Shown in pieces: positions 15,177-24,257 of a DNA stretch of 49,985 nt. This stretch comes from Mycobacterium angelicum (lineage in GTDB: Bacteria; Actinomycetota; Actinomycetes; Mycobacteriales; Mycobacteriaceae). How positions within the stretch are numbered: the stretch's first letter is position 1; every line of letters begins with the position of its first letter. The stretch covers positions 1 through 49,985 of the forward strand of contig NZ_MVHE01000039.1 in NCBI RefSeq assembly GCF_002086155.1. The letters run 5' to 3'. Both the position numbers and the translations under genes were made by a program. Below the pieces are notes generated by a model, which saw nothing but the letters and a program-made list of their open reading frames with translations, had not been told where the DNA came from and did no database searches.

Positions 15177-16421
15177 GTGGCGGAACCTCTCGAGAACGAA
15201 ACGTTCGCGGCGCCGCGGCAGCTGATTGCGATCTTGCTGTTTGTGGTGCCGCTGAGCCAGATTCCGCTCGACCTCTATACACCGGCGTTGCCGCAGATGG
15301 CCCTCGACCTGCGCGCCTCATCGGCTGCCATGCAGAACACGGTCACGGCCTACGTCCTGGGCATGAGCCTGGCGTTCTTGCCCGTGGGAATCATCTCCGA
15401 CGCCCGCGGCCGCAAGCCGGTATTGCTGAGTTGCCTGGGCATCGTCATCGCGATGAGCCTGGTGTGCGCGCTGACCACCAGCGTGCCGCTGCTGCTGGGC
15501 GCGCGCTTTGTCCAGGGCGCGGCGGCGTGCGCGTGCATGGTGGTTTCTTTCGCGATCGCCGCGGACTGCTTTCGCGGCAGCCGGCTGACGTCGGTGTCCG
15601 GCCTGCTGGGCACCGCGTGGGGGCTGGCGCCGGTGCTGGCGCCCGCAGCCGGGGGCGTGCTGGTCCAGTACCTCTCCTGGCGGCTGGTGTTCGTCGGCAT
15701 CGCCGTGCTCGCGTTGCTGGCCGCGGTGCTGGTCGCGCTGGCCCTACCCGAAACGCTTGCGCGCGAACACCGTTCACCGATCAATATCGCCGCGACCGGC
15801 CGGGTGACGGCCGACGCGCTGCGGCACCCGGTGTTCGTCAGCTTCGTGCTGGTGTTCGGCCTGATCGCCGCCGCACAGCTGGCCTTCGGTGTGGCCGGTC
15901 CGTTTCTCTATCAGGAAAACCTCGGGTTCTCCCCCGCGGCCTACGGGATGATGGCGCTGATCGTCGGTGCGGCCAACCTGTGCGGCGAGCTGGCCTGCGG
16001 CATCCTGGCCGTGCGGCTGTCGACGCGCCGGCTGGCCATGAGCGCGCTGACGGTGTACGGGATCGGCACCGCGGTGCTGCTCGGTTCGAGTTTGCTGATT
16101 GGCAACAACGCCTGGGCGCTCACCGTCGGCGCGTGCCTTGCGCTGTTGGGTTGCGGCGAGCTCTGCCCGCAGATGTACGGCGAAGCCATCGGTCTGTTCA
16201 CCCGCAACCTCGGGTTGATCGGCGGCCTGGTCAGCGCCGGCAGCTACCTGATCATCACCGTCGGAATGTTGGTCGTCGGCGCCCTGCCCGAGTACTCGCC
16301 GGCCCCGATGGGATGGCTGTATTTGGGTTGCGGCGTGATTTCATTCGCGCTGCTCGCCTGGGCCACGGCCAGGCACCAACAGAGCCGGCAACAATCATTG
16401 GAAGGGGAATCGAATGGCTAG
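15177..16421 (+). CDS. Bcr/CflA-type MFS transporter
   Basis: A 414-residue, 12-helix transporter of the DHA1 Bcr/CflA branch, starting at GTG 15177. Typical elements are the first helix ending IPLDLYTPALPQMALDL, the loop motif GIISDARGRKPVLL (motif A), and GTAWGLAPVLAPAAGGVLV (motif C). The substrate may be a drug or a purine: the guanine deaminase start codon overlaps the last codons (8-bp overlap), so the two are translated together. Coupling to a purine catabolic enzyme makes nucleobase transport a reasonable guess, but no sequence residue proves it. It begins 45 bp after the right end of the mobile element, so its promoter may have been changed by that insertion. Confidence 0.88.
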   Translation: MAEPLENETFAAPRQLIAILLFVVPLSQIPLDLYTPALPQMALDLRASSAAMQNTVTAYVLGMSLAFLPVGIISDARGRKPVLLSCLGIVIAMSLVCALTTSVPLLLGARFVQGAAACACMVVSFAIAADCFRGSRLTSVSGLLGTAWGLAPVLAPAAGGVLVQYLSWRLVFVGIAVLALLAAVLVALALPETLAREHRSPINIAATGRVTADALRHPVFVSFVLVFGLIAAAQLAFGVAGPFLYQENLGFSPAAYGMMALIVGAANLCGELACGILAVRLSTRRLAMSALTVYGIGTAVLLGSSLLIGNNAWALTVGACLALLGCGELCPQMYGEAIGLFTRNLGLIGGLVSAGSYLIITVGMLVVGALPEYSPAPMGWLYLGCGVISFALLAWATARHQQSRQQSLEGESNG

Positions 16422-17826
16422 TCACATTCACCTGGGCCACGTATTCCATATCGCCGGCGCCCCCCTGGTCACCGGCGCCGCCGACGCTCTGGTGTCAATT
16501 CCCGACGGCGCGTTGGTCATTGGCGACGACGGCCGCGTCGAGTTCTGCGGCGAACGTGCGGAGATTCCGGCCCGGTATCAATCCGCACCCACCTCCGACC
16601 ACCGGCCGGGCTTTCTGCTCCCCGGCTTCGTGGACACCCACGTGCATTTCCCCCAGATCTATGCCGGCGACTCCTACGGCGGCGGCCAGCTGCTGGAGTG
16701 GCTGACCCAGTGCGTGTATCCGTCCGAAGCCCGCTTCGCCGACCCCGATTTCGCCCGGCAGGCAGCCGTCACCTTCTGCGATCGGCGCATCGCGGTGGGG
16801 ACCACCGCGGCCATGGTCTTCGGCTCCGCCTTCCCGCACGCGCAAGACGCCTTGTTCACCGAGACGCAGCGCCGCGGACTGCGGATGGTCAGTGGCCGCG
16901 GCATCCAGACCACCGGTCCCGACGCCGCGGCACGGCTGATCACCTCCGAGGACGATGCCGTCCGGCTGACCCGCGAGGAGATCGAACGATGGCACGCCGC
17001 GGACACCGGTGCGGCGAATACCGCTCGGCTGCACGTGGCGATCGTGCCACGCTTTTCCCTCGCGGTGAGTACCCAAACGCTGAAAAGCCTTGGCGAGCTT
17101 TATGATTCGGTGCGCCACCGCGGGGTTTACTTCCACAGCCACCTCAACGAGAACAATCGTCCGGGCACCGGTGAGGTGGACGAAACCAAACAGAGGTTTC
17201 AGGTCGACTCGTACCTGGACACCTACGACGGCAAGTTCCTGCCCCGTTCGGCCGTCGGCGGATCCAGCCTGCTCGGGCGGCGCACCATCCTGGCGCACGC
17301 GGTGCACTGCCAGGACGTCGAGCTACAGCGCATGGCCGAGACCGGCACTTCGATCGCGCACTGCCCGATCTCGCAGCAGTTCCTGGGATCGGGCACCATG
17401 CCCTGGTTGCGCACGGTGGCATCGGGGGTGAACATCGCTGCCGGAACGGATTTCGGCGGCGGCGACGAGTGGCTGATTCCCAAGGTGATCGGCGCGGCGT
17501 TCAAGGTACACATCTCCGAACCGGGCGAAGCCGGGGTCTCCATGCACCCGGCCGAGATGCTGTTCCTCGGAACCTTGGCCGGCGCAAGGGCTTTGGATAT
17601 GGAGGACCGCTTCGGCAATTTCGACGTGGGCAAGGAGGCCGACTTCGTCGTCATCGATCCCAGCCGGACGCCGGCGCTGAAAGCGGCGCTGACGTACGGC
17701 GCGCGCTCGGCCGACCCGGTTATGGCCCGCGACCAGACGCTGTTCGGGCTGCTGATGGGAATCCGCGAGACGTCGGTGGCCGAGACTTACGTGCATGGCC
17801 GCCGGCTGGAATCCATCGGCGACTGA
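16414..17826 (+). CDS. guaD: Guanine deaminase
   Basis: A 470-residue amidohydrolase that converts guanine to xanthine and ammonia. Metal-binding signatures appear in order: HVHFPQ after GFVDT, HSHLNEN around residue 242, HAVHC near residue 291, and GTDFGGG near residue 347. The segment CVYPSEARFADPDFARQAAVTF and QTLFGLLMGIRET are characteristic of guanine deaminases rather than of other cyclic amidohydrolases. The length is normal. The ATG at 16414 lies inside the 3' end of the transporter gene. Its stop abuts the stop of the convergent TDT transporter. Together with the transporter it would salvage or detoxify purines. Confidence 0.92.
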   Translation: MASHIHLGHVFHIAGAPLVTGAADALVSIPDGALVIGDDGRVEFCGERAEIPARYQSAPTSDHRPGFLLPGFVDTHVHFPQIYAGDSYGGGQLLEWLTQCVYPSEARFADPDFARQAAVTFCDRRIAVGTTAAMVFGSAFPHAQDALFTETQRRGLRMVSGRGIQTTGPDAAARLITSEDDAVRLTREEIERWHAADTGAANTARLHVAIVPRFSLAVSTQTLKSLGELYDSVRHRGVYFHSHLNENNRPGTGEVDETKQRFQVDSYLDTYDGKFLPRSAVGGSSLLGRRTILAHAVHCQDVELQRMAETGTSIAHCPISQQFLGSGTMPWLRTVASGVNIAAGTDFGGGDEWLIPKVIGAAFKVHISEPGEAGVSMHPAEMLFLGTLAGARALDMEDRFGNFDVGKEADFVVIDPSRTPALKAALTYGARSADPVMARDQTLFGLLMGIRETSVAETYVHGRRLESIGD

Positions 17827-18975
17827 TCAGGGCGCCGCGTCCTTTTTTGACCTGACCGGTTGAGCACTGGGCTGCTGCCGGATCAGGTTGCCGCGCAAGC
17901 TTCCTCCCGCGGTTCGGAAGGCCACCAACACCCAAGTGGACAACAGGCCCAGGTAGGCGACGGCCGCGGCCACCTTGAAGGCCGGCAGATGGGTGTGCGC
18001 GGCCAGTTGCGAGGTGCCGGTGACGAAGGTGCCGACGGGAAACGTCAGGCTCCACCACGTGAGCGCAAACGGCATCCCGCGGCGCAGGGTCCGCACCGTC
18101 AGCGAGGTAGCCAAGGCGATCCACAAGACCGCGAACCCCCACACCGGAACTCCGAACAGGATGGCAAACGCATTCATGTCTTCGGCGATCTTCGGGTCGA
18201 TCGCCCCGTACGCGGCGGCGGCACCGAGCAGCCCTGCGGCCGTTATCGATTGGCCGAGCGGGCCCAGCACGATCCACAGCGTGGGCACCCGCGCGGTGCC
18301 CGAGGTGCCGAAGTGCGTCAGCCGGGACCAGATCATCGCGATGATGTTGAAAGAGGCCACCAGCGACAATCCGAACATCGCGTAACAGCCGTAGAGCATG
18401 GTCTCGCGCCCGGTGCCCGGCGGCATGTACGGCAGCAGCAGCGCACCCGTCGCGGCCGACACCATGGGCGGCACCACCGGCATCAGCCAGCCGCCGAAGG
18501 CCGCATCGGGCTCCACCTGGTACTGGGTGAACATCAGAAACGGGATGCTCACCGCGGTGAACAGGCCGCCGAGCGTGCCGAGTGTCCACAGCGCCCAATC
18601 GAGGTCGACGGCCAAGCGGGTACCGATGAGGTCGCGGCCTATCAGCACCGCTCCCCCGCCGACCGTCATCAGCGCCATGGGGGCGGCGCCGTAGAAGTGG
18701 GCCATCTGCGGATTGCGGGCGTGGGTGCGCGCCACGGTGGGGTGGCGCAGCCAGTGCCCGCCGACCATGACGATCAGCACCGCGAGCATGGCGGTGGCGA
18801 TGACCCACACCATTTCGGCGAATCCGCGCAGCCCCGGCACGTGGACGGGCAGGGCGGCACCTGCGGTGGCCACGATCCCGGTACCCATCACCGAGGCGAA
18901 CCAGTTGGGACCGATGTTGCCCAGAACCTCGACGCGCGTGTGCGGGGCGGCGCCGTCGGTGCTTGCGGTGGCCAT
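17827..18975 (-). CDS. TDT-family (TehA/SLAC1-like) transporter
   Basis: A 382-residue membrane protein with about ten helices. The start NIGPNWFASVMGTGIVATAG is the typical first helix of the tellurite-resistance/dicarboxylate transporter (TDT) family, and later helices include SLVASFNIIAMIWSRL and FALTWWSLTFPVGTFVTGTSQLA, matching the WWSLTFP(V)G motif. Family members move dicarboxylates, sulfite or other anions; the substrate here is not visible. The C-terminus is Lys/Asp-rich (VRSKKDAAP). It is convergent with guanine deaminase with no spacer, and divergent from the small membrane protein at 19021. Confidence 0.87.
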   Translation of the reverse strand: MATASTDGAAPHTRVEVLGNIGPNWFASVMGTGIVATAGAALPVHVPGLRGFAEMVWVIATAMLAVLIVMVGGHWLRHPTVARTHARNPQMAHFYGAAPMALMTVGGGAVLIGRDLIGTRLAVDLDWALWTLGTLGGLFTAVSIPFLMFTQYQVEPDAAFGGWLMPVVPPMVSAATGALLLPYMPPGTGRETMLYGCYAMFGLSLVASFNIIAMIWSRLTHFGTSGTARVPTLWIVLGPLGQSITAAGLLGAAAAYGAIDPKIAEDMNAFAILFGVPVWGFAVLWIALATSLTVRTLRRGMPFALTWWSLTFPVGTFVTGTSQLAAHTHLPAFKVAAAVAYLGLLSTWVLVAFRTAGGSLRGNLIRQQPSAQPVRSKKDAAP

Positions 18976-19020
18976 AGTTGACAGACCCTACTGCCGGTCC
19001 GGTCGCCTACACTGCCATCC

Positions 19021-19269
19021 GTGTTGCATCCCAGAGCCCCGCTGGTTATCGGGGTCGCCGTCGTGCTGGTGATCGCCGCGCTGGCCATGCCGATCAAGCA
19101 ACGCTGCGGCACGCCGGGCCGCACCTGTGCGGCCGCGCTGGACGCGCACGGCTACGCGCATTACTACTACGAAGTGGAACCGCTGGGCGTCTTCATCATC
19201 GAAAACGTGTTCGGCTCCGATGTCGGGCTGTACTACACGTCTGGAGAAGAAGTCGTAAAGGTGCGTTAG
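19021..19269 (+). CDS. Small single-pass membrane protein
   Basis: An 82-residue protein from GTG 19021 with one N-terminal hydrophobic segment (LVIGVAVVLVIAALAMPI) that may be a signal anchor. Two Cys (QRCGTPGRTCAAAL) follow, then a region rich in Tyr and aromatic residues (YAHYYYEVEPLGVFIIENVFG, LYYTSGEEVV). The external Cys pair could form a disulphide. The stop codon lies inside a 24-bp perfect palindrome. The family is not recognised. Confidence 0.6.
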   Translation: MLHPRAPLVIGVAVVLVIAALAMPIKQRCGTPGRTCAAALDAHGYAHYYYEVEPLGVFIIENVFGSDVGLYYTSGEEVVKVR

Positions 19270-19288
19270 CAATACATGTATTGCTAAC
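19265..19288. terminator. 24-bp perfect palindrome between convergent genes
   Basis: GTTAGCAATACA followed directly by its exact reverse complement TGTATTGCTAAC. It is AT-rich in a GC-rich setting, includes the stop codon of the small membrane protein, and lies 17 bp before the convergent gene's stop. A two-way terminator or a dimer-binding site are both possible; there is no U-tract. Confidence 0.55.
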
Positions 19289-19305
19289 CGGCAGAGCGGT
19301 TTTCG

Positions 19306-20052
19306 TTAACGACACACTTGCTTGGCGAACTCCACGGTAGTGGTCGACGGTGTGTTGAACTGAGATTCGAGGGTCAGCTCCGGCACCACCCGTTGATTCA
19401 CGACGCCCAGTCGCTTGAGTTCGAGCATGATCTGCAGGGTGTCCGGCGCGATCCGGCGGGCGTTGGTATCGCGGTCCGGGCGCATGGATGCGTCGCCGGT
19501 GGCCAGCGTGGCGTTGATGGAAAGGTCGTCGGTGTCCTCTTCGGGTCCCAGCTCGACGAACTTCTTGCCGTTGTTGGCCACGCTGTAGTCCAGGACATAG
19601 CCGACGAAGCCCGAGGCGTGCGAACCCGTCGGCGAGTGCGGCAGCGGTTGGGCGAAGCGAATGACGAGCTCCAGCACCCCGGTGCGCGGGTGCTTGACCG
19701 CGACGGAGGCCACGGTGATGGCGTCCGGCGGCTTGGGCCCCTCCTGCAGCCGGCAGTTGAGTTGCTTGGGCAGCCGCGCCCAGTCGTCGTCGCGCGGCGA
19801 CTGCGTCCAGAGCATGAACCCGACTCCGACCACGATCAGCACCAGCGCGATGGGCAACACCAGCCGCAAGGCCGCCGGCAATCCGAACCAGGTCCGCCGC
19901 GCCCCGTCAGCAAATGCCGCCAGCCGCGAGCGGGGCACCGACGGGTCGCGGCGGCGATGCTTGGTCCAGCGCTCACCGTCCCAATAGCGCTGGCCCCCGG
20001 AGCCGTCCGGATCGGGATACCAAGCCGCCGGGGGCGCGGTCGGCGCGGTCAC
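19306..20052 (-). CDS. DUF2510 membrane protein (Rv3482c-like)
   Basis: A 248-residue protein. The N-terminus holds a DUF2510 motif (AAWYPDPDGSGGQRYWDGERWT), followed by a basic stretch, a membrane helix (LVLPIALVLIVVGVGFMLW) and a roughly 150-residue external domain ending EFAKQVCR. Single Cys residues (QLNCRL and the C-terminal one) might pair. The upstream gene ends in an ATGA overlap with this start (20049-20052), so both are co-translated. Size and position before the cpsA gene fit Rv3482c, recalled from H37Rv. The role is probably in the cell envelope. Confidence 0.75.
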   Translation of the reverse strand: MTAPTAPPAAWYPDPDGSGGQRYWDGERWTKHRRRDPSVPRSRLAAFADGARRTWFGLPAALRLVLPIALVLIVVGVGFMLWTQSPRDDDWARLPKQLNCRLQEGPKPPDAITVASVAVKHPRTGVLELVIRFAQPLPHSPTGSHASGFVGYVLDYSVANNGKKFVELGPEEDTDDLSINATLATGDASMRPDRDTNARRIAPDTLQIMLELKRLGVVNQRVVPELTLESQFNTPSTTTVEFAKQVCR

Positions 20053-20705
20053 GGGCCGACACTTTCCGGGAGCGGATCGAGGACCTGAACTCGATCACCC
20101 TTCCACTGGAATCCCACCGTCGTGAGCGTGCCGTCGTCGCACGCGTCGCAGCTCTGCCGCGACCGATATGTCAACACCACGAGGTCGACGGTGGAGGCCG
20201 GATCCTCGATCTGGGTGAACGGGTAGGCCTTGGGCGTGGCGGTCCCGACGAACGCGCCGCGATGGAACATCAGCGCCTGATCGGGCGAACTGCGGGTGGC
20301 GTCCTGCACCGTCACCACCACCGCGGACAGGTCGTCGCACGGGCCGTAGTTACTGGACTCGGGGTTGGGGTTCCACGGCTTGCCGGTTTTGCTGTCCGGA
20401 GGAATCTTGGCCAGCGCCGCAGATACCGCGGTCTTCTCGTCGGGTCCGCACCCGGCCGGGTCGGCCGCAGTGGGCGTCGGGGAGGCCGTCGGGGCGGGCG
20501 ACGTCGCCGCGGGCGGCAGCGGCCGGCCTTCGGGACCCCCGCCGGTGAACATCACAACCACCGCGACGGCTACCGCAATCACCACCGCCGCGGCCAGTAT
20601 CCAGCGGATAATCCCGGGCTTGCCCGACGGCGGAGTCGTGTCGAGAACATCGGACGGCTCGTAGGCAGGCGGGGGCCAGTTGGGATCGATGTCGTCAGAC
20701 GCCAT
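20049..20705 (-). CDS. Membrane-anchored exported protein (Rv3483c-like)
   Basis: A 218-residue protein with an acidic, Pro-rich head (DPNWPPPAYEP), one helix (WILAAAVVIAVAVAVVVMF) and a Pro/Thr-rich linker leading to a compact external domain. That domain has four Cys: AGCGPDEK, YGPCDDLS, and the CxxC of SCDACDDG. The layout recalls the LppP/LprE-like group, though here the anchor is a helix, not a lipobox. ATGA couples it to the DUF2510 gene. The gene diverges from cpsA, with 275 bp between. In H37Rv the equivalent is, from memory, Rv3483c. Confidence 0.75.
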   Translation of the reverse strand: MASDDIDPNWPPPAYEPSDVLDTTPPSGKPGIIRWILAAAVVIAVAVAVVVMFTGGGPEGRPLPPAATSPAPTASPTPTAADPAGCGPDEKTAVSAALAKIPPDSKTGKPWNPNPESSNYGPCDDLSAVVVTVQDATRSSPDQALMFHRGAFVGTATPKAYPFTQIEDPASTVDLVVLTYRSRQSCDACDDGTLTTVGFQWKGDRVQVLDPLPESVGP

Positions 20706-20980
20706 GCTTTCCTGAGAGCCTCCCCGTACCTCCCCGGACCGTGCCGGGCCTTGCGAGCATGGCGAATTGTAGCCAGAACATGCTGGTAGCGGAAACGCTC
20801 CGGGTGCGTGGCGGGCCGGCTGACCAGGTGCCGGGGCGGGGTGAATCTGCCCACATCACAGGTTCTGGAGTGGGGGCTTCACAGCAATCTGCCGCATACT
20901 GGACGGCATGCTACAAGCGACATCACCGCAAACCGCCGGCTGGGTGCCGGCTGGTCGGCTGGTGATCGGTCAGGCTTGTA

Positions 20981-22522
20981 ATGGCAGGTAATCATCGCCT
21001 CCGCGCAGAACGTCAGCCGTCGCGGATGCGAAGACGGCTGACGCGCAGCTTCATGACGCTGGTATCGGCCGTCGCCCTGTTGATGACCGGAGCGGGCTAC
21101 TACGTGGCCCACGGTGCACTGGGCGGGATCACCATTTCGCAGGCGCTGACCGCCGACGATCCGCGGTCCACCGGCAACAACATGAACATCCTGCTGATCG
21201 GGCTGGACTCGCGTAAGGACCAGGAGGGCAACGACCTGCCCTGGTCGATTTTGAAGCACCTGCACGCCGGGGATTCGGATCAGGGCGGCTACAACACCAA
21301 CACGCTGATCCTGGTGCACGTGGGCGCCGACGGGAAGGTTGTCGCGTTTTCGATTCCCCGTGACGACTGGGTGCCCTTCACCGGGGTTCCGGGTTACAAC
21401 CACGCCAAGATCAAGGAGGCGTACGGGCTCACCAAGCAGTACGTCGCCCAGCAGCTGATCAACCAGGGCGTGAGCTCCCAGCACGAACTCGAGGCCCGGG
21501 GCCGCGAAGCCGGCCGGGCCGCCACCCTGCGGGCGGTACGCAGCCTGACCGGGGTGCCGATCGACTACTTCGCCGAGATAAACCTGGCCGGTTTCTACGA
21601 TCTGGCCCAAACCCTGGGCGGCGTCGACGTGTGCCTCAACCACGCCGTCTACGACTCCTATTCGGGTGCCGACTTCCCGGCCGGACCACAGCGCCTGGAC
21701 GCCTCTCAGGCACTCGCGTTCGTCCGGCAGCGGCACGGACTGGACAACGGCGACCTGGACCGCACTCACCGCCAGCAGGCCTTCATCTCATCGGTCATGC
21801 ATGAACTGCAGGATTCGGGCACCTTCACCAACTTCGACCGGCTCAACAGCCTGATGGCCGTGGCGCGCAAAGACGTCGTGTTATCGGCCGGCTGGGACGA
21901 GGACCTGTTCCGCCGTATGGGCGAACTGACCGGCGGGAACGTGGAGTTCCGGACGCTGCCGGTGGTGCGCTACGACAACATCGACGGCCAGGACGTCAAC
22001 ATCGTCGACCCGGTCGCGATCAGGGCCGAGGTGGCCGCGGCGATCGGCACCGCTTCTCCGACGACGGCACCCACCACCACCTCGGTCAAGCCGAACCCGT
22101 CCACCGTCGTCGACGTGATCAACGCCGGCAGCATCAGCGGCATGGCCACCCAGGTGTCCAGCGCGCTGCGCAAGCGCGGCTTCACCGCGGGTCAGGTTCG
22201 CGACCGCGAATACGGCGACCCGTCGGCCACCACGATCGCCTACGGCACCGGCGCGGACACCGACGCCCAGAATGTGGCCACCCTGCTTGGCATCGACGCG
22301 CCCGCGCAGCCGAATCCCAACATCGCGCCCGGACACATCCGGGTGGTGGTGGACACCAACTTCTCGTTGCCCTCACCCGAGGAGCTGACGACCACTACGT
22401 CGACGACGAGCACGACGTCCAGCAAACCCAACTCGTACTACTACAACGGCACGACCACGACCTACCCCACGCCCGATCGAGGAAAGCCGATCGATGGCGG
22501 CGGGGTGCCGTGCGTGAACTAG
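20981..22522 (+). CDS. cpsA: LytR-CpsA-Psr (LCP) ligase, CpsA-like
   Basis: A 513-residue protein, close to the 512 residues I recall for CpsA (Rv3484). An N-terminal basic stretch and a membrane helix (FMTLVSAVALLMTGAGYYVA) anchor it. The LCP domain follows, with NILLIGLDSRK, NTNTLILVHVGADG, FSIPRDDWV, NHAKIKEAYG and FVRQRHGLDNGDLDRTHRQQ; the Arg and Asp residues in these blocks bind the pyrophosphate lipid. A LytR_C-type domain (VVDVINAGSISGMATQVSSALRKRGF) and a Thr/Ser-rich tail complete it. LCP proteins attach arabinogalactan to peptidoglycan; CpsA is also tied to blocking phagosome attack in M. tuberculosis. The ribosome site is weak. Confidence 0.93.
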   Translation: MAGNHRLRAERQPSRMRRRLTRSFMTLVSAVALLMTGAGYYVAHGALGGITISQALTADDPRSTGNNMNILLIGLDSRKDQEGNDLPWSILKHLHAGDSDQGGYNTNTLILVHVGADGKVVAFSIPRDDWVPFTGVPGYNHAKIKEAYGLTKQYVAQQLINQGVSSQHELEARGREAGRAATLRAVRSLTGVPIDYFAEINLAGFYDLAQTLGGVDVCLNHAVYDSYSGADFPAGPQRLDASQALAFVRQRHGLDNGDLDRTHRQQAFISSVMHELQDSGTFTNFDRLNSLMAVARKDVVLSAGWDEDLFRRMGELTGGNVEFRTLPVVRYDNIDGQDVNIVDPVAIRAEVAAAIGTASPTTAPTTTSVKPNPSTVVDVINAGSISGMATQVSSALRKRGFTAGQVRDREYGDPSATTIAYGTGADTDAQNVATLLGIDAPAQPNPNIAPGHIRVVVDTNFSLPSPEELTTTTSTTSTTSSKPNSYYYNGTTTTYPTPDRGKPIDGGGVPCVN

Positions 22523-22538
22523 TGGCGACCCGCTTCGC

Positions 22539-23309
22539 CTAGGCGTGCGTTCCGCCGTCGATGCGGATTTCGGTGCCGGTGATGAACGCGCCGTCCTGAG
22601 ACACCAGCATCGCGATCACGCCGGCGACCACCGCCGGGTCGGCAAATCCAGTGCCACTGGTAGGCAGGATCGGCAGCAACCGGGAAAACAGCTTCCAGTC
22701 CGCGTCCGGCGGAATGTACCCCGCAGTGGTGTCGGTGATCCCGGACTTGATGCTGCCCGGAGCCACGCACACCGCACGCAGCCCCCGGCTTGCGTACTCG
22801 AGCGCCAATGAATGGGTGAAGGCCTGGATCCCGCCCTTGCTCGCGGCATAAGCCGCCATGTATGGATGCGCGAACGTGGCTGAGGTGGAGCTGAAGTTGA
22901 CGATCGTGCTGCGGGGGTTGTCGAGCAGTGTCGGCAGCGCTTCCCGCACCACCAGAAAGGTGCCGGTCAAGTTCACCGCGATGATCTGATTCCACATCGC
23001 GGCGCTGGTCTGGTGGGTGTGCGCGGCGCGCAGCATGCCGGCCGCGTTGACCAGCGAATCCAGGCCGCCGAGCGTGTCGACCGCGCGGCGCACCCCGTCG
23101 ATCACCTGTTGTTCGTCGGCGACGTCCATCGCCAGCGCCGTGAATTGCGCACCGGCGGGGGCCTTGGCTTGCGTGGTGGCCAGCCCGTCGGCGGCGATGT
23201 CGGCGCCCACGACTGCGGCGCCCTCGTCCAGCAGCCGCAGCACGGTGGCCTGGCCGATGCCGGACCCGGCGCCGGTCACCAGAATCCGATCACCCTCAAG
23301 TCGTCGCAT
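22539..23309 (-). CDS. Short-chain dehydrogenase/reductase (SDR) 1
   Basis: A 256-residue classical SDR. Coenzyme motif TGAGSGIG near the N-terminus with an acidic residue after strand 2 (GADIAAD) suggests NAD preference. LVNAAG, the catalytic Ser in NFSSTSA and the YAASK pair (Tyr-Lys) are all present; the C-terminus is IDGGTHA. The substrate is not known. ATG 23309 is divergent from the HIBADH-like gene with only 48 bp between, so both promoters overlap. It follows cpsA convergently. Rv3485c in H37Rv is also an SDR at this place; either this gene or the one at 24240 could be its counterpart. Confidence 0.9.
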   Translation of the reverse strand: MRRLEGDRILVTGAGSGIGQATVLRLLDEGAAVVGADIAADGLATTQAKAPAGAQFTALAMDVADEQQVIDGVRRAVDTLGGLDSLVNAAGMLRAAHTHQTSAAMWNQIIAVNLTGTFLVVREALPTLLDNPRSTIVNFSSTSATFAHPYMAAYAASKGGIQAFTHSLALEYASRGLRAVCVAPGSIKSGITDTTAGYIPPDADWKLFSRLLPILPTSGTGFADPAVVAGVIAMLVSQDGAFITGTEIRIDGGTHA

Positions 23310-23357
23310 CCATCACATCTTTCACCAAGGGGTTCCGGACAAGGCAGGGTGAACGCC

Positions 23358-24257
23358 ATGGACATCGGATTCATCGGCCTGGGACAGATGGGCGCGGGCA
23401 TGGCCGCCAACCTGCTGCGGGCAGGTCACCGCCTCACCGTCTACAACCGCTCGCCGCAGCGGGCACAGCCCCTCGTCGAGCAGGGCGCCACTGCGGCGCG
23501 CACCGTAGCCGAGGTCGGGGGCGCCGAGGTGGTGTTCACCATGCTCGCCGACGACCAGGCCGTCTCGGACGTAGCGTTCGGCGACGGCGGTCTCACCACC
23601 TGGCTGGCGCCGGGTGCAACGCACGTGTCCGCGAGCACCATCAGCGTGGGCCTGTCCCAGAGTTTGGCCGCGGCGCATGCCGAAGCGGGTCAGCAGTATG
23701 TCGCGGCTCCGGTGTTCGGCCGGCCCGCCGCGGCCGCTGCCGCCGAGCTATTCGTTGTCGCCGCCGGCGCGCCGCAGGCGCTGCAGCCGCTGCTGCCGCT
23801 CTTCGATGTGGTGGGCCAGCGCACCTTCGTGGTGTCCGACCGGCCGCACGCCGCCAACCTGGTGAAGCTCAGCGGCAACTTCTTGTTGGCGTCTGCCATC
23901 GAGTCGATCGGCGAAGCCGTCGCGCTGGTCGGCAAGGCCGGGGTCGACGCGGGGCAGTACGTCGACATTCTCACCTCGACGCTGTTTCCGGCACCGACCT
24001 ACAAGTCCTACGGCGGGCAGATCGCGCGACGGGATTTCGAGCCGGCCCAGTTCGCGGCGACCCTGGGACTCAAAGACATTCGGCTGGTGCTGGCCGCCGC
24101 CGAGGACCTGCAGGTGCCGCTGCCGGCGGCCAGCCTGTTGCGTGATCGCTTGCTGACTTTGGTCGCAACCGGTGGCGGGCAGCTGGACTGGTCGGCGATC
24201 GCGACGCTCGCCGAGCGCGACGCCGGTTCCGGTTCAGACTCAGACCACTCCGCGTAG
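23358..24257 (+). CDS. NAD(P)-dependent reductase, 3-hydroxyisobutyrate dehydrogenase family
   Basis: A 299-residue beta-hydroxyacid dehydrogenase. ATG 23358 is preceded by GGCAGGG. The Rossmann fingerprint is DIGFIGLGQMGAGMAANLLRAGH, with VYNRSPQR after strand 2, which favours NADPH. Then come MLADDQAV and the substrate segment ASTISVG (DxxTxSP is altered here), and the conserved catalytic Lys in NLVKLSGNF. It belongs to the GLYR/HIBADH group; the particular substrate is unknown, perhaps a semialdehyde or imine. The last 18 bp overlap the convergent SDR. Confidence 0.88.
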   Translation: MDIGFIGLGQMGAGMAANLLRAGHRLTVYNRSPQRAQPLVEQGATAARTVAEVGGAEVVFTMLADDQAVSDVAFGDGGLTTWLAPGATHVSASTISVGLSQSLAAAHAEAGQQYVAAPVFGRPAAAAAAELFVVAAGAPQALQPLLPLFDVVGQRTFVVSDRPHAANLVKLSGNFLLASAIESIGEAVALVGKAGVDAGQYVDILTSTLFPAPTYKSYGGQIARRDFEPAQFAATLGLKDIRLVLAAAEDLQVPLPAASLLRDRLLTLVATGGGQLDWSAIATLAERDAGSGSDSDHSA

